Made by a program: the position numbers and the translations under genes. Positions 17,287 through 24,964 of a DNA stretch of 40,127 nucleotides are shown here, piece after piece. The notes under the pieces are model-generated. The model was not told the origin of the DNA. It ran no database searches and worked only from the letters and a program-made list of their open reading frames with translations. This DNA comes from Candidatus Yaniella excrementigallinarum (GTDB lineage Bacteria > Actinomycetota > Actinomycetes > Actinomycetales > Micrococcaceae): the NCBI GenBank assembly GCA_019113675.1, contig DXHA01000068.1, positions 1 through 40,127 on the forward strand, given 5' to 3'. Numbering within the stretch: position 1 is the stretch's first letter; each line of letters begins with the position of its first letter.

Positions 17287-18228
17287 TTAGACTAGGTAAT
17301 CTTCGACGTCGATAGCAGCCTTGGCGCCCATACCAGCTGCGGTGATGGCCTGACGATATTTGCCATCGACGACGTCACCGGCCGCAAATACACCTGAAAT
17401 TTTGGTCTTAGTAGACGGTTCTTGGACCACAATGGTGCCATCAACCTCATTGATGTCAAGTTGTCCTTGAACAAGGTCGGTTCTTGGATCGGAACCGATA
17501 GCGATAAAGACACCGTTCACGTCGAGAGTGCTGGTCGTATCGTCAACTACATTATGTAAGTCAACTGATTCAACTTTAGCGTCCCCGTTGATGGCAGTGA
17601 CTTCCGAATTCCAGATAAACTCGATTTTTTCATTGGCTAGTCCCCGTTCGGCCATAATTTTCGAGGCCCGCAGTTCATCGCGGCGGTGAATAACATAGAC
17701 CTTCGAAGCGAATTTGGTGAGGAACAGGGCCTCTTCCATAGCAGAGTCTCCGCCACCAACGACAGCAAGCGGTTGGTCGCGGAAGAAGAAACCGTCACAA
17801 GTAGCACACCAGGAGACCCCCTTACCCATCAAGGCGCTCTCTCCTGGTAGTCCCAGCTCACGGTATTGCGAACCGGTAGCTAGGATAACCGCTCGAGCCT
17901 GATGTACCGTGCCATTGGCCAGTGTGATGCGCTTGGGTTCAGCAGTCAGGTCCAGATCGGTAACATCCTCATATTGCACATCGGTGCCGAAGCGACGTGC
18001 TTGTGCCTCAAAATGGCTCATAAGCTCCGGGCCCATGATACCTTCGGGGAATCCAGGGTAGTTTTCCACGTCGGTGGTGTTCATGAGTTCGCCACCTGCT
18101 TCGACGGAGCTGGTGAATAGCACGGGGTTCAGATTGGCACGAGAGGCATAGATTGCCGCGGTATAACCAGCTGGTCCAGATCCGATGATGACAACGTCGT
18201 GCACGTCGGCGGTGAGGTTCTCTGCCAA
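17287..18228 (-). CDS. trxB: Thioredoxin-disulfide reductase
   Basis: FAD-dependent enzyme that uses NADPH to reduce thioredoxin. It shows the FAD motif GSGPAGYTAAIYA near the N-terminus, the redox-active CATC (WCATCDG, about 140-146) and the NADPH motif GGGDSAMEEA, with the C-terminal FAD motif GVFAAGDVVDGKYRQAITAAGMG. I chose TTG 18228 (MAENLTADVHDVVIIG) because AAAGGA lies about eight bases upstream, giving 313 residues, the usual length. A GTG at 18267 would add 13 residues without precedent. In mycobacteria and Streptomyces trxB-trxA also lies near the origin and responds to thiol stress. Confidence 0.96.
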   Translation of the reverse strand: MAENLTADVHDVVIIGSGPAGYTAAIYASRANLNPVLFTSSVEAGGELMNTTDVENYPGFPEGIMGPELMSHFEAQARRFGTDVQYEDVTDLDLTAEPKRITLANGTVHQARAVILATGSQYRELGLPGESALMGKGVSWCATCDGFFFRDQPLAVVGGGDSAMEEALFLTKFASKVYVIHRRDELRASKIMAERGLANEKIEFIWNSEVTAINGDAKVESVDLHNVVDDTTSTLDVNGVFIAIGSDPRTDLVQGQLDINEVDGTIVVQEPSTKTKISGVFAAGDVVDGKYRQAITAAGMGAKAAIDVEDYLV

Positions 18229-18303
18229 GAGTAAGTTCCTTTGCTCTGCTGTGGGCTGTGGGCACACATAGCATGGCCCGAGGTTTGTGGTTCATTGAGT
18301 GAC

Positions 18304-18329
18304 AACGAAGGCACCATGAAGAATATTCC
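18304..18329 (-). promoter_or_regulatory. SigR/SigH-type promoter of trxBA
   Basis: On the minus strand GGAAT (18329-18325) is followed by exactly 18 bases and GTT (18306-18304), the consensus of actinobacterial SigR/SigH thiol-stress promoters (GGAAT-N18-GTT). Transcription would start about 65-70 bases before trxB. trxBA is a classical SigR/SigH target, which makes the match more credible. Confidence 0.7.
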
Positions 18330-18347
18330 ATTCTTATGGTGCCTTCG
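18306..18347 (-). terminator. Long hairpin after the pseudokinase gene
   Basis: Inverted repeat of 12 bp (18306-18317 with 18336-18347), extended by six more pairs after a one-base bulge, with a five-base loop. It starts 9 bp after the pseudokinase stop, where a terminator is expected, but no U-run follows on the minus strand. It overlaps almost completely with the trxB promoter, whose -35 GGAAT sits in the loop. Confidence 0.55.
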
Positions 18348-18356
18348 GCTGACAGA

Positions 18357-20003
18357 CTAGTTCACATCAATTTCGGAGATGCGCAGACCGTATGGTCGTT
18401 CCGGGGAGTTGGTATTCGACAGTGTGGGGAGCTCGGTGAAGTTGATAATCACATATCTGGCTTCGATGGGGTCGCCATCTTCATTAACCGCATCGGCTGT
18501 ATAATCTGGTCCTGTGAAGGAACCATCGGTGATCATGACCGCGTTGTCAGGATCCGGTTCGTTGGAAACGGCAACAGTGAATGCACCACCAGAACCTTGG
18601 TTTTGCGAAATGGTAATTTCTGAAATTGGTGCTTTTTCTTCAAGTTCGACCACTAACGCCATATTGGAGGCAAACCCACCAAAATCGGGGCTGGTAAAGG
18701 TCAGTGTGTGCCACGCAGTGGCTTTATTGCCGTCCACGATGGCTGGTAGATCTGCATCATATTCGTTGGAGAGTTCCGGAGCGCCGGGTACAACACGTTC
18801 TACGGATGCCGGTACCGGATCCGGTAGGTCCTCTTCGCTCTCCTCGGGTTCTGGTTCCTCAGATGCTTCATCTTCGGCGGGTACTTCGGTAGTAGGGTCA
18901 TCGGCTACCTGAGGCTCTTCGTCGTCGGGGTTACCCAGGAAATAGAATCCGATGATGACGGCGCCGACGAGTACCGCAACCAACAACAGCCCGGCAAGCC
19001 AGCGGCCAACCGCAGAACGCTGTGGCTCATCGGTGTACTGGATTGCATAGCCTGCCTCAGGGGTCTCCTCTGAACGAGCTGCTGGTGGAGGAATTGGTGT
19101 GGGGCCGCGTTGGGAATCTTCGTTTTGGGTTGGTTCGGTCTGCTCGGCGGAGGCTGCAGCAGCCTGGGGCTGGCCGGAGGTAACGGGCGGGACCACCTGG
19201 GTACGATCCTGCTCATTCTGTGGTTCAGGTTCTACAGGCGTTTCCGGCTCGGCTGGTTTTTGCGATTCTGCAGGCGCTTCCGGTTCCTCGGGCTCATCAT
19301 CGAGAATTGGAAGATGTGACCTGGCTGGAGTCGGTGGCTCTTCTCGCTCCGTTACACCTTCATCCTCGGTTTGTTGGTCTTCAGCAGGTTTGCGATTCTG
19401 GCGTGCGGCTGCAGCGGCCGCAGCAGCATTGGCGGCAGCTTTATCTGTTGAGGAGTATTGGCCAGGGACCACGGGGGCCTCATCGCTATCCTCGTGTAGC
19501 CAGTCATCGATGCGATTGGACAACTTATTCAGAAACTCTGGGCGCTTGGAGCTGTCTTCTTCCTCTTCGGCAAGCTCATCTTGCAGCTCGGCGTAGTACT
19601 CGTCGTCGTCTTCAAAAGTTTGAGGAGTATGCGACCGGGATTCGCCGAATAGCTCGGTGCCCAGGGCTTCGGTGAAAAACGGTTCAACGTAGACTTCTTC
19701 GTTGGTCAGTAGCGCCAGCAGATCTTCGACGTCGGAATTGCCCGGGGCCACCAGGTAGGTGCGATTATCAGATAGCCCCAAGTCCAGGATTTGGATGGAA
19801 CTGGCGCGCTCACCGGTGGCAAGCTGACGGGCCGATTGCGCTGCCTGGGAAGCGTTTTCGGTGGATGCAACCAAGATAAGAACTTCGCGGTTAAGTACCT
19901 GATCGATGCCGGTTAGTACTTGGTCCTGTTGCGCGGACGCCATGACTCGCCCGGTGACCTGGTATCGCCCGCCAAGTACCGCACCTTCGTCTATGTTGGC
20001 CAC
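18357..20003 (-). CDS. Membrane protein with kinase N-lobe remnant and discoidin-like domain (MurJ-associated)
   Basis: 548-residue protein from GTG 20003 (GGAGG five bases upstream), 103 bp after murJ. Residues about 10-110 resemble the start of a Ser/Thr kinase N-lobe (LGGRYQVTGRV..., REVLILVA), but no HRD or DFG motif follows, so it cannot be an active kinase. Next come an acidic, Ala/Pro/Glu-rich region (about 130-330), one transmembrane helix (about 335-357) and an extracellular domain (about 400-548) resembling a discoidin-like fold (LPAIVDGNKATAWHT, PYGLRISEI). In mycobacterial MviN the same elements, pseudokinase plus extracellular domain, are fused to the C-terminus of MurJ and bind FhaA after PknB phosphorylation. 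Here the protein is separate and the kinase part reduced. A role in controlling MurJ is inference. Confidence 0.75.
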   Translation of the reverse strand: MANIDEGAVLGGRYQVTGRVMASAQQDQVLTGIDQVLNREVLILVASTENASQAAQSARQLATGERASSIQILDLGLSDNRTYLVAPGNSDVEDLLALLTNEEVYVEPFFTEALGTELFGESRSHTPQTFEDDDEYYAELQDELAEEEEDSSKRPEFLNKLSNRIDDWLHEDSDEAPVVPGQYSSTDKAAANAAAAAAAARQNRKPAEDQQTEDEGVTEREEPPTPARSHLPILDDEPEEPEAPAESQKPAEPETPVEPEPQNEQDRTQVVPPVTSGQPQAAAASAEQTEPTQNEDSQRGPTPIPPPAARSEETPEAGYAIQYTDEPQRSAVGRWLAGLLLVAVLVGAVIIGFYFLGNPDDEEPQVADDPTTEVPAEDEASEEPEPEESEEDLPDPVPASVERVVPGAPELSNEYDADLPAIVDGNKATAWHTLTFTSPDFGGFASNMALVVELEEKAPISEITISQNQGSGGAFTVAVSNEPDPDNAVMITDGSFTGPDYTADAVNEDGDPIEARYVIINFTELPTLSNTNSPERPYGLRISEIDVN

Positions 20004-20106
20004 CAAGACCTCCCCTTTTACCGGTGTATGTTCGTCAATTGCCTCTAGTTTATGTTATCTGCAGGCATCTGTTGGGGATCTGACGCCGCTGTGGTCACAT
20101 AAGATT

Positions 20107-21825
20107 TTACGTGGTGGTTTTGCGGTGCAGTCGGTTGGTGATGGGTGCTGTGAACTGCTTGAGTTCATGCACCTCGAAGACGCGGCAGGCCAACATGTAT
20201 ACGGCAACCATAACGACACCAACTATTGCGCATGCGATGATGGCATTGGGGATGGTGGACATGGCCCAACCACCGGTATAACCACCCATCGGGTAGAGCA
20301 GGGCAACCCCGAAGATGCCGGCGACCACAGCCGCCCACCCGGTACGAATGTAGGTACCGATAACACCTTTGACCCCGTAGTTGCCGAAATAGCGCAGCAC
20401 CAGAACATGGGTGAGCCCGAATTGCAGGAAGTGGACGACAGTGAAGATTATTGCCACCAAATAGGCGCGGTCTTCCACGGGCACCAAAGGCGCCAATCCG
20501 TAGGCCAGACTCAGTGATACGGCAGCTGCTCCGACTTGCACAATCATGGGGATCAACGCATTTTCGGCAGCATAGAACACGCGCAGCAGGTAGAAATGCC
20601 CCGAGCGTAGCGGCATGCCGACCGCCAGCAGGATAAGGATTTGTGCCGTGGCATGGGCCGCGATGATGGCGGTATCAGCCGAGCTGGCAAATAAGCGTGC
20701 CACAGGGGTGGCCAGGACGATGACGCCGGCCACCGAGATCATCATGGGAACGGCAAAGATGCGCAGCCCAGAGCCGGTGGTACGTAGTGCTGCGGACATG
20801 TCTTCTGCCTGCATGGAACGGGCCAGCTGATTGAATAACACCGTGGAAATAGACAGGACAAACACCGAGTGGGGCAGCACAGTGATCAGCTGGGTGATGT
20901 TTAGGGCCTGTAGGCCGGGGACGGCGGCTTGTTCGGCGGCGGTTTCCAGTTGGCTGCGTGCTTCAGTGGCCCCGGTAACTAACCGGTTGATCATCAGATT
21001 TGAGAGGTTACCGATCATCATGGTGACGATGGTGAATCCGGCTAATTGTCCGGTGTGGCGTAGGCCCATGCCCTTCCACCCGAATTTAGGTTTGAGGTTT
21101 AAGCCCAAACGTTTTAACGGCCACAACAGCACAACAGCCTGGAAAATAATCCCCAGCGTATGCCCGCCGGCTAACACCACGGTTTGCGTTGTCGACCAGT
21201 CGTTGAGTTGTTCTTGGCCGGGTTCGCCGGTATAGGCGCCGAAGGCAAAAATATAGAAGATGATGAACCCGATGGCGATGATGTTATTGGCCACCGGGGC
21301 CCACATATAGGCCCCGAACCGGCCGTGGGCGTTGAGTACCTGACCGATGATGGCGTACATGCCATAGAAAAAGATCTGCGGCAGCGTCCAGAACGCAAAG
21401 ACGGTGCCCAGCACGAGTTTTGGTTCCGACCACCCCATGGTTAACGCCTTGATAATTGGCATGGCCAACAGTGTGATGGCAATGGTAAAACCGCCAATAA
21501 TCAGCGCCGTTAGGGTGATGAGGCGGGAGGTGTAATCGGCGCCGCGATCAGGTTTTTTGGCCTGTTTGATGATCTGAGGCACCAGCACCACGTTGAAGAC
21601 CCCACCGGCCAGCAACATGTAAATAACGTTGGGGATGGTGTTGGCGGTTTCAAAAACGTCTGCAACCAGCGCGGTGTTGCCGATGGCGATGGCCAACAGC
21701 GAGGTGCGAATAAACCCCAGCACCCTGGAGACTAATGTTCCAGCACCCATGAGTGCTGAAGCACGGGTAGCCAGGGATCGGGACCGGGAAGCGTCCTTGG
21801 GGTCTGTCTGTTCGGTTTCGGTCAT
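20107..21825 (-). CDS. murJ: Lipid II flippase MurJ (MviN)
   Basis: Polytopic MOP-superfamily protein that moves lipid II across the membrane for peptidoglycan synthesis. The 572 residues begin with a soluble tail, then the diagnostic first helices (ALMGAGTLVSRVLGFIRTSLLAIAIG, about 24-49; FETANTIPNVIYMLLAGGVFNVVLVP). About 14 hydrophobic segments are visible, and the family motif FYAAENALIPMIVQ occurs late. No cytoplasmic pseudokinase is fused to the C-terminus; that part is a separate downstream gene. The ATG start overlaps the NUDIX gene stop (ATGA), so translation is coupled. Confidence 0.95.
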   Translation of the reverse strand: MTETEQTDPKDASRSRSLATRASALMGAGTLVSRVLGFIRTSLLAIAIGNTALVADVFETANTIPNVIYMLLAGGVFNVVLVPQIIKQAKKPDRGADYTSRLITLTALIIGGFTIAITLLAMPIIKALTMGWSEPKLVLGTVFAFWTLPQIFFYGMYAIIGQVLNAHGRFGAYMWAPVANNIIAIGFIIFYIFAFGAYTGEPGQEQLNDWSTTQTVVLAGGHTLGIIFQAVVLLWPLKRLGLNLKPKFGWKGMGLRHTGQLAGFTIVTMMIGNLSNLMINRLVTGATEARSQLETAAEQAAVPGLQALNITQLITVLPHSVFVLSISTVLFNQLARSMQAEDMSAALRTTGSGLRIFAVPMMISVAGVIVLATPVARLFASSADTAIIAAHATAQILILLAVGMPLRSGHFYLLRVFYAAENALIPMIVQVGAAAVSLSLAYGLAPLVPVEDRAYLVAIIFTVVHFLQFGLTHVLVLRYFGNYGVKGVIGTYIRTGWAAVVAGIFGVALLYPMGGYTGGWAMSTIPNAIIACAIVGVVMVAVYMLACRVFEVHELKQFTAPITNRLHRKTTT

Positions 21826-22763
21826 GTGTTTCGTTTACGGTGTTTCTCAAATAGTTCAGCCGAAGGTTTGGGAATCTTGGGCTGCTCTGGTTGTGGGGAA
21901 GATGATTCCGTAGTGGAATCCTTGGGTACATTATCAGGCGTTACTTGAGAATCCGTGGGCGTGTTGTCCGTGTCGGACCCGGTTTCGGCTTGGCTGGGCG
22001 TCGGGCTTTCGCTTGGTTGTTTGGCTCGAGCAAGCTTTTGGGCTAATTCATAGGGGGTAGGCGGTTTTTTGGCCGCATCGGCGTCGTCATCACGAAATTG
22101 GGCAGGAATCAGCCCGGAGGGTAATCTGCGCATCATCGGGATAATTCTGCGGGGCCGCATGATGGCCGGTGCTGGTGAAATGTCGAAGAATTGGGCCATC
22201 AGATCGCGAGCCATTTCCACGATTCGACGCTCGTTGAGAAAGGTGAGCTGGCCGGTGAGCCGATCCACGTCCACCCAGGCGACATCCACGGCTTCATGGT
22301 CCGGATCGTTTTCGATGGTCAGCTCGCCACCGGTGGCACGTAATAAGAAGTGATGCACGGTTTTGTGGATACGTCGACCCGGCACGGTAAAGGTATATTC
22401 GATGTGGCCCAGTTCGGTGAGGATATCCCCGGAAATGCCGGTTTCTTCGGCGACTTCACGCATTGCGGCTTCGTGGTGTTCTTCTTCGCCTTCGGGGTGG
22501 CCCTTGGGTAGCACCCACTCGAGTCGCCCGCCACGGTTATACCGTGCGATAATGGCTACCTGGTGGGAGCCACGGTGTTCGCGCACAACCATGCCACCGG
22601 CGGAAATTTCCCTTACAGTGGGTATCTGGCCCGAACCCGGTATCGCTTCGGATCGAAGCCGCCCCGTTTGTGGGTCGCGACGAACCCGACGGCGTGCGGA
22701 CGCACCAGTGCCCCAGACATTGGGTGGGGTGCGATCGGAGGCACCGCGGGCATGATGGGACAT
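21822..22763 (-). CDS. NUDIX hydrolase upstream of murJ
   Basis: Hydrolase of nucleoside-diphosphate-linked compounds; the substrate is unknown. The complete Nudix box is visible (GHPEGEEEHHEAAMREVAEETGI, G-x5-E-x7-REVxEETGI), preceded by WVLPKG. A Pro/Ser/Thr-rich tail of about 90 residues follows the domain and is probably disordered. I use ATG 22763 (MSHHARGASDRTPP); an ATG at 22799 would add 12 residues and neither has a clear ribosome binding site. In actinobacteria a NUDIX gene typically stands between pcnA and murJ, divergent from pcnA, as here. Its overlap with murJ suggests a linked envelope role, which is unproven. Confidence 0.88.
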   Translation of the reverse strand: MSHHARGASDRTPPNVWGTGASARRRVRRDPQTGRLRSEAIPGSGQIPTVREISAGGMVVREHRGSHQVAIIARYNRGGRLEWVLPKGHPEGEEEHHEAAMREVAEETGISGDILTELGHIEYTFTVPGRRIHKTVHHFLLRATGGELTIENDPDHEAVDVAWVDVDRLTGQLTFLNERRIVEMARDLMAQFFDISPAPAIMRPRRIIPMMRRLPSGLIPAQFRDDDADAAKKPPTPYELAQKLARAKQPSESPTPSQAETGSDTDNTPTDSQVTPDNVPKDSTTESSSPQPEQPKIPKPSAELFEKHRKRNT

Positions 22764-22874
22764 ATATTCCACTCTAACCCGTAGCACCCGGTAGGGCATG
22801 CCCTGCGCGCAACACGAGCACCGCCAGAACTAAAAAATTTACTGCAATCGGATAGATCGAATACCACAAACCTC

Positions 22875-24359
22875 ATGCCAAAACACTCCTGGACCAGTCA
22901 AGCAACCGTGCCCCTGCCGGCCGGCTTTCCCGCCGATGTGACCGTACCCAAATTCGTGATCGAACTGGGGCAACGATTTGCTGATGCCGGTTATGAACTA
23001 GCCCTGGTGGGTGGTCCGGTGCGCGATATGTTTTTGGGTTCTTCGGTCACCGATTTGGATTTCACTACCGATGCGGTGCCGGAAACGATTCAACACATTT
23101 TGACCGGTTGGTCGCACGCCCAATGGGATATTGGTGCAGCATTTGGCACGATCGGGGCTCGCTATGACGACTGGATTGTGGAGATCACCACCTACCGGGA
23201 TGAAAAATATGACCCGGATTCGCGTAAACCACAAGTTGTGTTCGGTACCGAACTGGTGGAAGATTTGCGTCGACGGGATTTTACCGTCAACGCGATGGCC
23301 CTGCGCCTGCCAGATTTCGAGCTGGTGGACCCCTTCGGCGGGATCAAAGCCCTGGTAGCCGGTGTGCTGGAGACCCCGGGAACACCGCAGGCCTCGTTTT
23401 CCGATGACCCATTGCGCATGATGCGGGCGGCACGCTTTGCCGCACAGCTGGGGGTGACCGTTTCTCAACACGTTGCCAAGGCTATGGCAGAAATGTCGGA
23501 GCGCATTGGTATTATCTCGCCGGAGCGGGTGCGTGAAGAACTGGTCAAATTGGTCCTTGCACCCCAGCCGCGACGAGGACTGGAGCTGCTGGTGGCTTCG
23601 GGGATCGCCGATCATGTGCTGCCCGAGCTGCCGGCCATGCGCCAGGCCTCGGATGCTACCCATCGCCATAAAGACGTGTATGAGCACTCACTGCAGGTGA
23701 TGGAAAACGCGATGCAGCACGAGGCCGATTATGTTGAGGCACCAAATTTTGTGCTGCGGTTTGCCGCGCTCATGCATGATATCGGCAAACCGAAGACGCG
23801 CCGGTTTGAAAAAAATGGCAAAGTCACGTTTTTGCACCACGACGTCGTCGGGGCAAAGCTGGTGGCTAAACGCATGCGGGCGCTGCGCTTTGATAAAGAT
23901 ACCACCAAGGCGGTAGCCCGTCTGGTGGAATTGCACATGCGCTTCTACGGCTATGGGGATGGCGAATGGACAGATTCTGCCGTGCGCAGGTATGTGACCG
24001 ATGCCGGCAAGTTGTTGGCACACCTGCATGCCCTGACGCGGTCTGATGTGACTACCCAGAATAAGCGCAAGGCCCGGCGGCTTGCCGCAGCCTACGATGA
24101 TTTGGAAACCCGGATTGAAAAGCTCGCCGAAGAAGAAGAACTCGCGGCGATTCGTCCGGATCTGGACGGCCAACAAATCATGCAGATCCTTGACATCAAG
24201 CCCGGCCCACTGGTGGGGCGGGCTTATAAATACTTGCTGAATTTGCGGTTGGATGAAGGCCCAGCAGATTTCGAGACGGCCAAAGCAGCCCTGTTGGACT
24301 GGTGGTCGGATCAGCCGGAAGCCCAAACATCTGACGACGGCGACAATGGGCGAGCATAA
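22875..24359 (+). CDS. pcnA: CCA tRNA nucleotidyltransferase / poly(A) polymerase family protein
   Basis: Adds or repairs the 3' CCA end of tRNA. The 494 residues contain the nucleotidyltransferase core with GGPVRD (46-51), the metal-binding TDLDFTTDA (59-67, Asp60 and Asp62) and RRDFTVNAMAL (133-143), then the NTP-recognition segment DDPLRMMRAARFAAQLG (178-194). A C-terminal HD domain has HKDVYEHSLQVMENA and LMHDIGKPKTRRF (His301-Asp302). This is the class II actinobacterial type with an HD domain. It is transcribed away from the NUDIX gene, with a 111-bp shared upstream region. Confidence 0.93.
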   Translation: MPKHSWTSQATVPLPAGFPADVTVPKFVIELGQRFADAGYELALVGGPVRDMFLGSSVTDLDFTTDAVPETIQHILTGWSHAQWDIGAAFGTIGARYDDWIVEITTYRDEKYDPDSRKPQVVFGTELVEDLRRRDFTVNAMALRLPDFELVDPFGGIKALVAGVLETPGTPQASFSDDPLRMMRAARFAAQLGVTVSQHVAKAMAEMSERIGIISPERVREELVKLVLAPQPRRGLELLVASGIADHVLPELPAMRQASDATHRHKDVYEHSLQVMENAMQHEADYVEAPNFVLRFAALMHDIGKPKTRRFEKNGKVTFLHHDVVGAKLVAKRMRALRFDKDTTKAVARLVELHMRFYGYGDGEWTDSAVRRYVTDAGKLLAHLHALTRSDVTTQNKRKARRLAAAYDDLETRIEKLAEEEELAAIRPDLDGQQIMQILDIKPGPLVGRAYKYLLNLRLDEGPADFETAKAALLDWWSDQPEAQTSDDGDNGRA

Positions 24360-24400
24360 TTGATGCGTAGCAACAACATTCACACCGGTTGGGAGTGAGC

Positions 24401-24916
24401 GTGGGAAACGGCGCCTGGTACAACCCCATGACCTGGGACGGACCCTGGATATGGGTGTGGGCGGCACTCTTTGTGATCGTCTTTTGCCGCGCCGGAGCTA
24501 CCTACCTGCTCGGCAGTGCCGCACGCGCGGGTATTGCCCGTTTCAAACCCGTACAAAAACTTATGCGTGCAAGCGTCTACCAGCGAGCCGAACGAGCCCT
24601 AGACCGTTGGGGACCACCGGCGGTGGCCGCATCATTTCTGACCGTGGGGTTGCAAACCGCGATGAACCTGGCCGCCGGGGTGATCCGGATGCGTTGGTAC
24701 CGTTACATTCCCGCCCTGGTGGTTGGCGGTGCGGTATGGGCAACGATTTACACCACGATTGGTTCTGTTTCGGTGGCGGCCATTGCCGCAGCGTATACTC
24801 GGTGGCCGGTGCCGACCGTAGTCGTGACTGTCCTATTGGGTTTGGCGCTGGTGGGCTGGATCATTTGGCGCCTGACATTCGTAAAGTCGGCGCAGCATCA
24901 AGAAACGCAATCTTAA
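24401..24916 (+). CDS. Small DedA/VTT-like membrane protein
   Basis: 171-residue membrane protein. It has about four or five hydrophobic segments and a pattern reminiscent of DedA/VTT proteins: GWATYLLG-like start (CRAGATYLLGSAARAG), then DRWGPPAVAASFLTVGLQTAMNLAAGVIRMRWYRYI and GGAVWATIY. The classical DedA motif with E and R residues is only partly kept (no clear RFxPG-R). The GTG at 24401 has GGGAG five bases upstream; a TTG at 24389 reads through that site and is less likely. Members of this family take part in lipid carrier recycling and membrane homeostasis. The exact role here is unknown. Confidence 0.65.
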   Translation: MGNGAWYNPMTWDGPWIWVWAALFVIVFCRAGATYLLGSAARAGIARFKPVQKLMRASVYQRAERALDRWGPPAVAASFLTVGLQTAMNLAAGVIRMRWYRYIPALVVGGAVWATIYTTIGSVSVAAIAAAYTRWPVPTVVVTVLLGLALVGWIIWRLTFVKSAQHQETQS

Positions 24917-24964
24917 TGTGGTGGGCTCTTCCTAAAAAACAGTGACGTAGCTAACCTTGCAGCT

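Noticed and set aside
23688-24467. Long minus-strand frames opposite pcnA (259 and 229 codons)
   Set aside because: Antisense shadow of a confidently identified gene, with no recognisable product.
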